From positions 1 through 64,000 of the forward strand of contig JAIXWV010000040.1 in assembly GCA_027491115.1 (NCBI GenBank): a stretch of 64,000 nt of DNA, given 5' to 3'. The notes beneath the pieces are model-generated. The model had not been told where the DNA came from and searched no databases. It saw nothing but the letters and a program-made list of their open reading frames with translations. This stretch comes from Pseudomonadota bacterium. GTDB taxonomy: Bacteria > Bdellovibrionota > UBA1018 > CAIMNF01. Numbering within the stretch: position 1 is the stretch's first letter; each line of letters starts with the position of its first letter. Positions 1 to 9,025 of the stretch are shown piece after piece. The position numbers and the translations under genes are program-made.

Positions 1-91
<91 letters not shown>

Positions 92-198
92 GGAATGAGG
101 ACTCATGACTCCCAGATCATCTGCAACGTGTGATTGTGGTTGAAGTCTCAATCCACAAAATCTATGAACCTGAAGATGCCAGAAGCGCCAAAGAAGTG

Positions 199-226
199 TT
201 AATTATTGCTTTTGATTTATTATATT
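199..226 (+). promoter_or_regulatory. possible sigma70 promoter for the MATE gene
   Basis: A TTAATT hexamer (199-204) and a TATATT hexamer (221-226) are separated by 16 bases in a locally AT-rich stretch. Transcription would start only about 5 bases before the ATG at 238, where no Shine-Dalgarno sequence is visible, so the message would be nearly leaderless. The match is modest and rests on pattern alone. Confidence 0.3.
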
Positions 227-237
227 AAGTAAAACTG

Positions 238-1599
238 ATGACCAATTCCAACGTCTCCACACCCCGTTACTGGCCTGTTGTGTTTCATAGCGTGGCCACT
301 TTTCTCGGTCAATCCCTCATGCAAGTGGTGGATCTGGTTTTTTGCCGGGATCTGGGCAGTGTCGCCTCAGCGACCATCGGAACCGGGACCGCATTTCTCG
401 CCTGGTTCATCATCCTGGGCATCGGTTTGCTCTCGAGCTTGGAATTCCTGATTCCTCACGCCTACGGTTCCGGGGAACCCGAAAAGGCCGAGGGGATTTT
501 CCGCGCAGGCATGGGCCTCAGTTTGCTCGCCTCACTCTTGAGCATGGTCGGCCTGGCGGTAGTGGCGCGATTCGCGCCCGCTTACGGAATGAATCCGGAG
601 CTCGTTGAACCGGTCAGGAAGTTCTGTGACCTGCTCGCTTGGAGCATTCCACCCATTCTGATGACCCCCGTGATCCGAGTTGAGCTCCAATGTCGGGGAC
701 TTCCCAACGCGAGTACCGAGGCCCTCCTGATCGGAAACCTTCTCAACGTCCTGTTGAATTGGATCTGGGTGGGCGGTCACTGGGGATTCCCGGCCTTGGG
801 GATTCAGGGGTCCGCGTGGGCCAATGTCGGCTCACGGTGGTTCATCGTTCTCTTCCTGTTCTGGTCCCTCTCGAAGAAATCGTTCATCCCTTCCCTCGCT
901 CCCGACCGTATTTTGAGCAGCCTGAAGCTGCACGCGGGGCCGGTGCTGAAACTCGGATTTCCGGCTGCACTCCACATGATGTTTGAAGTGGGCGCTTTCA
1001 TTCTCGTAGGCCTATTGGCATCACGTCTGGATGCGAGTCAAAATGCAGCCCATGCGATCGCCATCAGCCTTGCCAGTTTTGTATTTATGATTCCAGCCGG
1101 ACTGTCATCTGCAGCCGCACTCACCATGAGCCATTCGCTCGGGCTCGGAAATCCTCACGAAGCGATCCGCCGGGGTCGCCACACCCTGCTGCTCGGCCTC
1201 ACTTATGCCTCCATCGGGTCACTTGTATTTTTCATGCTCCGTGAACCCCTGGTTGCTCTCTACACAACTGACGAACCCACCCGGCGTATCGGCATGCAAT
1301 TGATTCTAATCGCCGGTTTTTTCCAATTCGGTGACGCACTTCAAGTCATTTTGGCCGGGTGCTTGAGAGGGCTCGGCGAGACCAAAACCCAGGCCGTGAT
1401 GAACGCCGTCGGCCATTGGGGACTTGGAATTCCTTTGGGACTCTATCTCGGATTTTGGAAAAAACTCGGAGTCGAAGGATTCTGGATCGGTCTCTGCCTC
1501 GGTCTCTTCAGTGTTGCAGGCCTGCTGCTCCACCGTTACCTGGCATTCGTGAACCGACTGAAGTCGGTCAATTCCGCATCTTCTCCGCGTTCTGCCTGA
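238..1599 (+). CDS. MATE family efflux transporter
   Basis: This 453-residue protein is the usual length of a MATE (multidrug and toxic compound extrusion) antiporter, an inner-membrane carrier that exports organic cations, drugs or metabolites using H+ or Na+. The sequence shows about 12 hydrophobic segments in two halves. The N-terminal segment has the family pattern of a short tail followed by a first helix ending in VVDLVF, and a second-half repeat begins near GFPAALHMMFEVGAF. No substrate can be inferred. The ATG at 238 keeps a complete first helix, although no ribosome binding site is evident. The gene is read toward the minus-strand ArsA-like gene and the two 3' ends overlap by 32 bases. 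It appears to be monocistronic. Confidence 0.85.
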   Translation: MTNSNVSTPRYWPVVFHSVATFLGQSLMQVVDLVFCRDLGSVASATIGTGTAFLAWFIILGIGLLSSLEFLIPHAYGSGEPEKAEGIFRAGMGLSLLASLLSMVGLAVVARFAPAYGMNPELVEPVRKFCDLLAWSIPPILMTPVIRVELQCRGLPNASTEALLIGNLLNVLLNWIWVGGHWGFPALGIQGSAWANVGSRWFIVLFLFWSLSKKSFIPSLAPDRILSSLKLHAGPVLKLGFPAALHMMFEVGAFILVGLLASRLDASQNAAHAIAISLASFVFMIPAGLSSAAALTMSHSLGLGNPHEAIRRGRHTLLLGLTYASIGSLVFFMLREPLVALYTTDEPTRRIGMQLILIAGFFQFGDALQVILAGCLRGLGETKTQAVMNAVGHWGLGIPLGLYLGFWKKLGVEGFWIGLCLGLFSVAGLLLHRYLAFVNRLKSVNSASSPRSA

Positions 1600-2641
1600 G
1601 AATCTCAAACCCGTCGAGCGAATAGACCATGGGAAACTCGACCCACTCCCGGCCAGGGTGACGGGCTTTCACCCTTTCAATGCACTCAAATGCCCGATCG
1701 GCTTTGGCATCCTGATGGAGCTTGAGTTCATCGAGCTTGCCGAGAAGCTCGGGAGAGACCATCGCTTCCCAGGAGGTCCGATCGAAAGTCGACGACTTCT
1801 CGACCTGGTTCATCACCACCGCCTCGATCGGGATCCGTTTTTCCACCAGAAACCCGATCAAGCCTTCGAGCTCGAGAATGGGAGTGGATTCCGGCGTTCC
1901 GACCACGACGACCGAGACGTCACGTTGACTAAAGAATTCCGCCAACTTCCCACAACGGGCAATGATGCGATCACGTAGCCCGGTGAAGGTCTCAAAAAAC
2001 ATCCGGCTCTCACGAAAAACCTTCTCACCCAGAAGTTTCTCCACCCAACCGAAGGTCAGTAACGACGGGATCCATGAGTTGCCCGAGGGAATGAAGATCT
2101 GGAACACCCGGCTTTCCATCAAATTACGGATTTTTGCGGGAGCGTTGAAAAACTCTTTGGCATGAAAGGCAGGAGGGGTATCGAGTACGATCAAATCGTA
2201 TTCGTCATCGGTCAACATCCGGGTCACCCACTCGTAAGCCGTATATTCCTGCAAACCGTGAATCATCTGACCCATCTCGCGATAGATCACGGTATCCTTG
2301 AGCTTCGATCCTTGTCCGGGATTCAAACTCTGGGTCACAATCCGATCGAGAACCCACTTCGGATTCAGGATCGCCACTGAAAGCCCGGCATCCGCCGGAA
2401 GACCAAGACGGCCCAGCACCTCACTCGAGAGCGGGAGGGGTGCCCCGCCCTCTTGCAGGAGTGCATCGTCAAATCCGAAGGCCTGAAGCAGGCGTTTGGC
2501 CGGATCGATGGTCACGACGAGCACGCGCTTGCGCACACGGGCTGCAGCCACAGCGAGACTTGCGGACACAGTGGTTTTCCCCACTCCGCCTCCTCCGCAA
2601 ACCATGAGACAACGCTTTTCGAACAGCGCGTCCTTCAGCAT
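1568..2641 (-). CDS. ArsA/Get3-like ATPase, second member of a pair (BagB-like P-loop)
   Basis: The 357-residue product is a SIMIBI-class ATPase of the ArsA/Get3 family. The P-loop near residue 18 reads CGGGGVGKTT, so it keeps the Walker A lysine but has Gly where the intradimer 'signature' lysine of KGGxGKT should be. Other family motifs are VTIDPAKRLL after the P-loop and VLDTPPA at the Walker B/switch position. No arsenite-binding cysteine cluster is obvious. The start at 2641 overlaps the stop of the upstream partner within ATGCTGA, with a GAAGG-type ribosome binding site just before, so translation is probably coupled. Mycobacterial BagA/BagB (Rv3679-Rv3680) is a known heterodimeric pair in which one subunit has this same kind of P-loop. 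The target or client is unknown. Confidence 0.75.
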   Translation of the reverse strand: MLKDALFEKRCLMVCGGGGVGKTTVSASLAVAAARVRKRVLVVTIDPAKRLLQAFGFDDALLQEGGAPLPLSSEVLGRLGLPADAGLSVAILNPKWVLDRIVTQSLNPGQGSKLKDTVIYREMGQMIHGLQEYTAYEWVTRMLTDDEYDLIVLDTPPAFHAKEFFNAPAKIRNLMESRVFQIFIPSGNSWIPSLLTFGWVEKLLGEKVFRESRMFFETFTGLRDRIIARCGKLAEFFSQRDVSVVVVGTPESTPILELEGLIGFLVEKRIPIEAVVMNQVEKSSTFDRTSWEAMVSPELLGKLDELKLHQDAKADRAFECIERVKARHPGREWVEFPMVYSLDGFEILRQNAEKMRN

Positions 2642-3558
2642 TCCACCTTCTTCAGATTCCTGCTCATCAGGAGCTCTTGTTCTGGTCGGAGACTCTCCGG
2701 AGCCACCCAAAAGGCGGCCCGCTCCGGGCCCGAAACCAGTGCCTCTTTCAAGCGGATCCGTGATTCCCGGAATCTCCGGATTCGTTCGAGATCCACCAGC
2801 AGTTTTCCAGCTGGACTTTTCTTGGAAAACCCCTCTAACAATTCTTCTTCTTGTTCCGTGAAGGGATTGAAGGGAGCGCGGTTCAGGATGAATCCTCCGA
2901 ACGGTAGCGACTCTTTTTGAAGCACCGTACGCAACTCGATCGCTTCACTCACTGGAAGCGGCTGTGGGAGGGTCACAATCCAGACCGCTGAGTTGGTCTT
3001 GTCATAAAGGAACTTCTGCCCCTCGCGCAATCGCTCTGCAATCGGCCCGAAGGGGATCATTTTCAGAAGAAGCTCGGGCAAGCGGGCGAGTCCGACGAAA
3101 TGCCCTGTGGCCGGGAGATCGAGAATGAGAGTGTCGAAATCTGAACGCATCTGAAGTAGCAGATGGAAAAACACACCCATTTCCTTGAAGGCCGGGGCTC
3201 CTTCGAGAAACCACCTCACCCCCTGATTGCCCATCACCAGATCAGTCAGGGATTTCAGTCGGAGGAAGGTCTGAAGGAAGCGTTCCTGCCCGACCACCGC
3301 ACTCAGGCTGATCCCGTACAAATTCTTCTCGAGCAGTTCCGGCTCGATCTGGAAGTGCTTGCGACCGAAAGTCTTGGCAAGAGCGGAGTCCCAGCCTGAA
3401 TCATCTTCGATCTCGAGGAGTAGCGTCTTCTTGCCCGCCGCAGCCGAGGCACGGGCGAGAGCCGCCGCGAGAGTGGTCCGCCCTACCCCGCCTTTTCCGG
3501 AGATGAGATTGATCCGTTTCAAATCATGGATGATGGAGTTGGAAGTGGCGGCGTCCAT
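2635..3558 (-). CDS. ArsA/Get3-like ATPase, first member of a pair (signature Lys kept, Walker A Lys replaced)
   Basis: The 307-residue SIMIBI ATPase belongs to the ArsA/Get3 family. Its P-loop near residue 21 is SGKGGVGRTT: the signature lysine (GKGG) is present, but the second, catalytic Walker A lysine is Arg (codon CGG, checked in the DNA). A later motif, LDLPATGH, matches the Walker B/switch of the family. The start at 3558 has a GGGGGAG ribosome binding site about 7 bases upstream; a GTG at 3594 in the same frame is less likely. The gene overlaps the end of the upstream ABC ATPase and its own stop overlaps the second ATPase. A heterodimer in which each subunit supplies what the other lacks is my inference. 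Confidence 0.75.
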   Translation of the reverse strand: MDAATSNSIIHDLKRINLISGKGGVGRTTLAAALARASAAAGKKTLLLEIEDDSGWDSALAKTFGRKHFQIEPELLEKNLYGISLSAVVGQERFLQTFLRLKSLTDLVMGNQGVRWFLEGAPAFKEMGVFFHLLLQMRSDFDTLILDLPATGHFVGLARLPELLLKMIPFGPIAERLREGQKFLYDKTNSAVWIVTLPQPLPVSEAIELRTVLQKESLPFGGFILNRAPFNPFTEQEEELLEGFSKKSPAGKLLVDLERIRRFRESRIRLKEALVSGPERAAFWVAPESLRPEQELLMSRNLKKVEC

Positions 3559-4174
3559 TACGATCTCCCCCGACAAGGCGTTTTCCTGGAACACCCGTCC
3601 CGTTCAAGTGCGATATCCATACCACAGGTACGGGGGATTCGCTCAGGAATGACTGTAAATAATCCATGACCGAGCGGAGGTGTTCTGCATCCAATCCCTT
3701 GAAGGGCTCGTCCAAAAGGAGCAATACCGGACCAAAAAGCACGGCCCGGATCAAGGCGACTCTCTGCCGCTCTCCTCCGGACAATTCGTCCACCGGTGCC
3801 CGAATCCGGTGAAGAAGTCCGAGCTTCCGGAAAGCATCTTCGGCCCGGGCCCGATCCCCGTCGCTCACCCTTCCGCGGATCCGCAATCCAAAGAGTGCGT
3901 TGTCGAGAGCATTCAAGTGAGCGAACAAGGCCTGGTCCTGGAACACCACTCCGAACCGTCTGCGATGAAGGGGTTGGCCACTCACCTCCACACCCGAAAC
4001 TCTCAGCTGCCCTTCAACAGGAGTAAGACCCATGAGGGAACGCAGCAAGGTCGACTTCCCGAAGCCACTCGGTGCGGATACCTCGAGCCACTCCCCCGGG
4101 CCCACGTCGAAATCATCGGCTGTCATCTGGAATCCTGGCCCCTCGACCCGGAGGCCCCGACATTCAAAACTCAT
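3524..4174 (-). CDS. thiQ: ABC transporter ATP-binding protein, thiamine-type (ThiQ-like)
   Basis: The 216-residue nucleotide-binding subunit would energise uptake of thiamine or a related compound through the adjacent permease. Visible motifs are Walker A (PSGFGKST, near residue 37), a Q-loop followed by ALFAHLNALDN as in ThiQ, the signature LSGGERQRVAL, Walker B LLLLDEP and the H-loop WISH. The start at 4174 forms ATGA with the stop of the permease; a longer in-frame start at 4198 lies inside that gene. After the H-loop the last 30 or so residues do not look like the family, whereas another frame reads GRVFQENALSGEIV, closer to a normal C-terminus. This may be a natural short tail or a one-base shift near 3595-3620. 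The 3' end overlaps the next gene by 35 bases. Confidence 0.75.
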   Translation of the reverse strand: MSFECRGLRVEGPGFQMTADDFDVGPGEWLEVSAPSGFGKSTLLRSLMGLTPVEGQLRVSGVEVSGQPLHRRRFGVVFQDQALFAHLNALDNALFGLRIRGRVSDGDRARAEDAFRKLGLLHRIRAPVDELSGGERQRVALIRAVLFGPVLLLLDEPFKGLDAEHLRSVMDYLQSFLSESPVPVVWISHLNGTGVPGKRLVGGDRNGRRHFQLHHP

Positions 4175-5478
4175 TTTCCACCTTTCTCCGTCAACCACAG
4201 AAGAGCATAAGCAAGAAGAGCCAGGATGGCAAAACCCACCCCTGCCTCATCGATCCGAAATCGCAAAAAAAGATTCTGAACCCACGAAGAAAGGGTGTCA
4301 AAATCCCCTCTGGAAAACCACATGACCGAACTCACCTCCATGACAGAGAGCGCTGCGACCCAACCGGCCACGCTCAATACGGGACCCCGGACACGCGGCC
4401 ACTCCACAAGAATCCAGGCGCTGGCGGCGGGAGCTCCGAGAAGTCGAGCCGCTTCGATCTCACCTGTGCGCTTTCGATCCAGAAGCGGAAAAATGGTTCG
4501 CGCAAACCAGGGAGAGAAAAGAACGCTTTGGATGAGAACGAGCATAGGGAGCGACCCGAGACTCCAACGCATCGATATACTCCAACAGATCCACGAGAGG
4601 ATCATTGGAGAAACCCAGGCGCCGATCTCTGCAACCCCTCTCCATCCCGAAAAATATGCCGCCAGAGCGATAATAAGTGCTCCAGTCGACGAAAGCACAG
4701 CGAGCGACACAGATGTGAGCAGTGGCCTCATCCATTCCTGCGGGTCTTGGCGTGTCGCAAGTAACAAGACCAAAGCGGCGATCGAAATGAAAACCACCAC
4801 TAGACTTCGTCCGGTCCGCTCACCCGCATGACGGGGACTGAAGCCCGTTACCGGGGCCGCACGGAATCGACGGATCATTATCCTGAGCGAAATGAGAATC
4901 AACGCCTGCCAGAACGCCAAAGCCGCGGCAAGCCCTGGATCCACACGGTCGAGGCGCATGGAAGTGTACACCGCAACCTCGAGAGTTTCGTGGGGAGGCC
5001 CACCCCCCAGGATCATCACAATCGAAAAACTCGTCAGAATATGCCAGAGCTGCTGCAGGAGTGCAGAGGCCTGGACCGGCAGGGTCTGCAATAAATCATG
5101 GTGCCACCAGAGACGTAACCGGGACGCCCCGAGACTCATCATCGCTTCGCGGTTCCTCGGATCGAGATCTCCGATACCCTCGGAAAATGTGACGGCAAGA
5201 TAAGGAATCCCTGCCAGGATCCAGGCCAGTGCGACTGCAATCATGGAAAATCGGAAATCAGGTGCAAGGTGTCTGAGAAGCACGAGGACGACCCATGCGT
5301 AAAACATACCCGGCAAGACAGCCAACCCGCGGAGCGGGCGCAAGCCGCGCCCCCGGGACATCGATGCGAGCGCCATGGCTGCTGCATAGGCAGGCAGGAG
5401 CGCCACGCCCGACCAGATCAGTGTCAGCCGCAATGCGGACAAGACTTCTGGATCGAAAATCCGGATCCTAAAGTCCAT
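4171..5478 (-). CDS. thiP: ABC transporter double permease, thiamine-type (ThiP-like)
   Basis: This inner-membrane protein of about 435 residues has two homologous permease halves with roughly 12 hydrophobic segments in total, as in ThiP and FbpB-type fused permeases. Each half carries an EAA-like loop that contacts the ATPase: REAMMSLGASRLRLWW in the first and EIEAARLLGAPAASAW in the second. It is slightly shorter than E. coli ThiP. The start is ambiguous: ATG codons exist at 5523, 5490 and 5478, all overlapping the end of thiB, and 5478 best fits the protein while overlapping by 11 bases. It lies between the substrate-binding lipoprotein and the ATPase in a coupled operon. The substrate is assigned from the neighbouring binding protein. 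Confidence 0.75.
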   Translation of the reverse strand: MDFRIRIFDPEVLSALRLTLIWSGVALLPAYAAAMALASMSRGRGLRPLRGLAVLPGMFYAWVVLVLLRHLAPDFRFSMIAVALAWILAGIPYLAVTFSEGIGDLDPRNREAMMSLGASRLRLWWHHDLLQTLPVQASALLQQLWHILTSFSIVMILGGGPPHETLEVAVYTSMRLDRVDPGLAAALAFWQALILISLRIMIRRFRAAPVTGFSPRHAGERTGRSLVVVFISIAALVLLLATRQDPQEWMRPLLTSVSLAVLSSTGALIIALAAYFSGWRGVAEIGAWVSPMILSWICWSISMRWSLGSLPMLVLIQSVLFSPWFARTIFPLLDRKRTGEIEAARLLGAPAASAWILVEWPRVRGPVLSVAGWVAALSVMEVSSVMWFSRGDFDTLSSWVQNLFLRFRIDEAGVGFAILALLAYALLWLTEKGGK

Positions 5479-6496
5479 CACCCCTGACATCCCTTCCGAA
5501 ACGGGAGAGAATCCGCTCGACATCCTTTAGCTCACGGGTGAACCCAGCAGCCCGATCAACCGGCGGAAGATTCTGGAAAGGCCCTGGAAGCACCGTGCCC
5601 GTGATCACGGGCATCATCCACTGCTTTTCAACCAAACGCGCTTGAGTGGCAGGATCGAGAACAAAGGCAATCCATTTCCGGATACAAGGATTCTGCTCGA
5701 GTGGATTGCCGGCACGATTGACCACGCCGAGTCCCTCGACCTGTAAGGGAAACCCTTCCTCGAGCCGGACATGGCCATACCGGTCCTGCTCCCCCTTCGA
5801 AGCATGATAGGCCAGCGAGCTCAGGTAACTCCACACCATCGGTACCTCGCCCGAAAGGAACATCTTGTAACTCGTGTCCCATCCCGGGGCCAACGAGAGC
5901 CAAGTCTTGCTCAGCTCACGGACTCCGACTAATCCCTCAGCAAACATGAAAAACAACAACCCAGGAGAAGACGCCCTCGGATCCTGCACGATCCACTTTT
6001 TCCGGAACTCAGGCTTCAAAAGGTCTTTCAATCGCATCGGTGGTTTCGGGATCGCCCCCTCCCCTTGCTTCCGATAAATGAAGGTGAGCGCGCCGTAATC
6101 GACCGGTAAGAAGCCTTTCCGGATTCGCTGCCGCAACAAGGGCTCGAACCGGGCGGCATCTGTGGCACCGATCAAATCCACTTCCAAGAGATAGGGGCGA
6201 GCACGCTCGAACAGGATCTCATCCACCCCCATCAATACATCTAGGCGCTCCCTCTGTACCGGCTCCTCGAGATACGAAAGCACCTGGAGCGCTCCCGGCG
6301 TTGTTTCGATCCGGAGCGCGCATCCGGTTTTTTGCAGAAACTCCTCGGCCACTCCATCGAGGAATCCCCCCTTGCCACCTAGACTCGAGTAGGTCAAGAC
6401 TCGCACCCCTGGACCCTCTTTCGGCTTCGAGACGCACCCGGTGAGGATTCCGAACCCGAGCACGCTCAAGATCATGATTTTCCCGAGGTTTTTCAT
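5468..6496 (-). CDS. thiB: thiamine-binding periplasmic lipoprotein of an ABC transporter (ThiB/TbpA-like)
   Basis: The 342-residue substrate-binding protein captures thiamine or its phosphates outside the inner membrane. An N-terminal signal ends in the lipobox LTGCVS, so it is anchored as a lipoprotein, unlike soluble E. coli TbpA. Stretches recalling TbpA are FLPVDYGALTFIYRK, KWIVQDPRASSPGL, PMVWSYLSSLAYH and the final QWMMPVITGTVLP, which lines up with the WMYPV ligand-contact segment of TbpA. It is the first gene of the minus-strand operon thiB-thiP-thiQ plus two ArsA-like ATPases. Only about 55 bases separate it from divergent nadA, too few for a TPP riboswitch. A related ligand such as iron or another organic cation is possible but less likely. 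Confidence 0.78.
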   Translation of the reverse strand: MKNLGKIMILSVLGFGILTGCVSKPKEGPGVRVLTYSSLGGKGGFLDGVAEEFLQKTGCALRIETTPGALQVLSYLEEPVQRERLDVLMGVDEILFERARPYLLEVDLIGATDAARFEPLLRQRIRKGFLPVDYGALTFIYRKQGEGAIPKPPMRLKDLLKPEFRKKWIVQDPRASSPGLLFFMFAEGLVGVRELSKTWLSLAPGWDTSYKMFLSGEVPMVWSYLSSLAYHASKGEQDRYGHVRLEEGFPLQVEGLGVVNRAGNPLEQNPCIRKWIAFVLDPATQARLVEKQWMMPVITGTVLPGPFQNLPPVDRAAGFTRELKDVERILSRFGRDVRGDGL

Positions 6497-6551
6497 GTCT
6501 TCAGCCTATCGACCGCTTGACGTCCTGGCAACCGTGAAATAGGAACTCGGT

Positions 6552-7475
6552 ATGGACCTTTTTGCCAAGATCGAGCGCCTCAAGCGGGAAAAGAACGCTG
6601 TCATCCTCGCGCACTATTATCAGGATCCTGACATCCAGGATGTCGCCGACTTTATCGGGGACAGTCTGGAGCTCGCGCGCGCCGCGCAGAAGTCCACGGC
6701 TGATTTAATCCTATTCGCCGGAGTTCACTTCATGGCCGAGGGCGCGAAGATCCTGAACCCCACCCGCAAAGTGGTTCTCCCCGATCTCCGTGCCGGATGT
6801 TCGCTTTCGGACTCCTGCCCCCCGTCACGTCTCAGGGAGTTCAAAAAGAACCATCCGGAACATTTTGTGGTGAGCTACATCAACTGCTCGGCGGAGGTCA
6901 AAGCTCTGAGTGATGTGATCTGTACCTCGTCCAACGCGATCCGCATTGTCGAACAAGCTCCGAAAGATCGGCCCATCCTGTTCGCTCCTGACCGGAACCT
7001 CGGACGATTCGTGATGGAAAAAACAGGACGTGACATGACGCTCTGGCCCGGAAGCTGCATCGTCCACGAGACATTCTCCGAACGCAAAATCACCGAACTC
7101 AGGGTCCGTCATCCCGGCGCCAAAGTCATCGCCCACCCCGAGTGCGAGGAGAACATCCTGAAGCTCGCCGACTTCATCGGCAGCACGAGTCAGCTGTTGA
7201 AGACGGTGATCGAATCGGAAGACAACGTGTTCATCGTGGCCACCGAGGCCGGCATCCTCCATCAAATGAAGAAGAAGGCTCCGCGCAAAACCCTGATTCC
7301 GGCTCCACCGAACCAGAACTGCGCCTGCAACGAATGTCCGTTCATGAAGCTGAACACCCTCGAAAAACTCGCGCAGGCGCTCGAAAACGAAGGCCCTGCA
7401 ATCGAAGTTCCGGAGTCGATCCGCATTCCTGCGGCCGAAGCGCTTCAACGCATGCTCGACTGGTCGAACAAGTAG
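6552..7475 (+). CDS. nadA: quinolinate synthase A
   Basis: NadA condenses iminoaspartate with dihydroxyacetone phosphate to give quinolinate, the precursor of NAD, in the cytoplasm. The 307-residue length matches the compact form of the family. The three ligands of the [4Fe-4S] cluster are visible as C83 (AGCSLSD), C169 (PGSCIVHE) and C262 in the CACNECPFM motif. The N-terminal [19 protein letters not shown] motif is intact. nadB and nadC are not in the window. The 3' end overlaps the convergent transglutaminase gene by 31 bases. Confidence 0.96.
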   Translation: MDLFAKIERLKREKNAVILAHYYQDPDIQDVADFIGDSLELARAAQKSTADLILFAGVHFMAEGAKILNPTRKVVLPDLRAGCSLSDSCPPSRLREFKKNHPEHFVVSYINCSAEVKALSDVICTSSNAIRIVEQAPKDRPILFAPDRNLGRFVMEKTGRDMTLWPGSCIVHETFSERKITELRVRHPGAKVIAHPECEENILKLADFIGSTSQLLKTVIESEDNVFIVATEAGILHQMKKKAPRKTLIPAPPNQNCACNECPFMKLNTLEKLAQALENEGPAIEVPESIRIPAAEALQRMLDWSNK

Positions 7476-9025
7476 AACACCAGGTGCGAAAGCGGCTGGG
7501 CCGGCTTCAACAGCGAGTTCCTCGCTGACTCCGGATAGACGGGTCTCCGATTCCGGGCTCCTTTACCCAGCATTCCAACCACAGGAGGACTCCAGGACGC
7601 ATCTTCACGAGCCGCCCGGATCCAGTCATCCGGAATCGACTCACGTCCGTCCCAAGCCCAATCCCCGTTTAGCTTGCGGGGTAAGGCGTAAACGGACTGT
7701 TCCGAATAGGGTAATGCATTCCGATCGGCCATCCAGATGAAATCCGGTTGCTCCCGACTGAGCCACTCCCCCCCCACGACCTTCCCCGTTGTATCTAACT
7801 CGAGCTCATACTCATATTCGACTTCACGGATTCGGTCATCCAACGCAGAGTCAGTCTCATACAGACGCCGATCCTCGGGCCAATGATAATGACGGTAAGT
7901 GACGAGGGTTCGGACCCCAATCAGCCGCCTGGCCTCAGGATGACGTCGCATCCAGGACGGATCGAGACTTCTTTCCAGTGCCACCGTCGAATCGGAAACC
8001 GACCCCTCACGTCCTGTTCTGGGATTGAACCAAGTCGAGCGGTACGCTCCCACCGGATGATTGTTGATCTTGTGGTTGTTGTCCACGTCCATCATGAATC
8101 CGGTGCGATCCTGTCCGATCCGGTTCACCAAGATGAGATGGAACAATCCCGCATCGACGTCCTGGCATCTGAAATCCTTCACCCGACCGTCACGGCCCAC
8201 TCGCGGCGCCCCCCTATCCGAGCAAGGCCGTCCAGAAAACCTGTAATTCATGGTCGAAAATGAGTCGGTATTCGTCCGCGAGAACAGATAAGATCCTAGT
8301 GCCTTCAGGTCGTCTGGGAAGAATGTGATCTCTCTTCCTGACAAACCATGAACCGTCACAGGCTTCATCGGCCTTGGCAAATGGATGGAAGCTGGAGCCC
8401 AACCGTCGCAAATCCCGAACCAGTAAGAGAGACTGTCCCGGCGCACTTTCCAATACCGATAGTCGACCGCACGATCGACACTTGCATAAGAGGATTCATC
8501 ATCCGCGTACCTGGGGGTCAGTAATGCATCCTCCCCGTCTCCCTCGCCCCCGTCCCGAAGCTTGCTCTTCCGCAGGTGATGCGCACGGAACTCGAGCTCG
8601 TCGAGGATGGCCCGCGTGAAGCGGAAGTCGCGATTTCCGAGGAGGAGATCGTATTTCTCTGACGGAGACAGCTTGTGGTTCAACTCCTCCCGATCGAACC
8701 GCTCCCAACCGCGAACCACCTTTTCATGATCCCGGATGAGACCCTGCCGTGCCACATCATACCTGAGACCGAACCGGACTTGGGCCCAGGTTTTCGTCCT
8801 GTCCCGGTAATGATTCGCTATGCCTCCGAGGATGTCAGGCCAGAAGCTCCCGCTCCAAGGCTCGGCCCGGGAACTCCCTTCGGTCCGCCATTCAAGGCCC
8901 GCGAGATCCACAACTTCCGGGGCATGTCCGAGCAGCCTGGTGGTTGCCGATGCGACATCCTTCACCGCGGCCGCCCCCGCACTCGGTCCTGTCAGGATCA
9001 GGATTATCCAGATTCCATACTTCAT
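7445..9025 (-). CDS. secreted transglutaminase of the elicitor (GP42) type
   Basis: The 526-residue protein starts with a typical signal peptide (hydrophobic core then AGAAA). The centre resembles the TGase_elicitor family known from oomycete GP42 and some bacteria: [12 protein letters not shown] places the expected nucleophile at C206, [10 protein letters not shown] offers a histidine at 296, and [17 protein letters not shown] offers acidic and further His residues. Such enzymes crosslink glutamine and lysine side chains. The family call is from recognition of these motifs and is not aligned. The start codon forms ATGA with the upstream propeller gene and has a strong AGGAGG ribosome binding site. 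The C-terminal 150 residues have no domain I recognise. Likely destination is periplasm or medium, possibly by the type II system nearby. Confidence 0.65.
   Translation of the reverse strand: MKYGIWIILILTGPSAGAAAVKDVASATTRLLGHAPEVVDLAGLEWRTEGSSRAEPWSGSFWPDILGGIANHYRDRTKTWAQVRFGLRYDVARQGLIRDHEKVVRGWERFDREELNHKLSPSEKYDLLLGNRDFRFTRAILDELEFRAHHLRKSKLRDGGEGDGEDALLTPRYADDESSYASVDRAVDYRYWKVRRDSLSYWFGICDGWAPASIHLPRPMKPVTVHGLSGREITFFPDDLKALGSYLFSRTNTDSFSTMNYRFSGRPCSDRGAPRVGRDGRVKDFRCQDVDAGLFHLILVNRIGQDRTGFMMDVDNNHKINNHPVGAYRSTWFNPRTGREGSVSDSTVALERSLDPSWMRRHPEARRLIGVRTLVTYRHYHWPEDRRLYETDSALDDRIREVEYEYELELDTTGKVVGGEWLSREQPDFIWMADRNALPYSEQSVYALPRKLNGDWAWDGRESIPDDWIRAAREDASWSPPVVGMLGKGARNRRPVYPESARNSLLKPAQPLSHLVFYLFDQSSMR

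Noticed and set aside
6497-6551. TPP riboswitch upstream of the thiB-like gene
   Set aside because: The divergent gap is only about 55 bases and has no thi-box-like sequence, so there is no room for the element.
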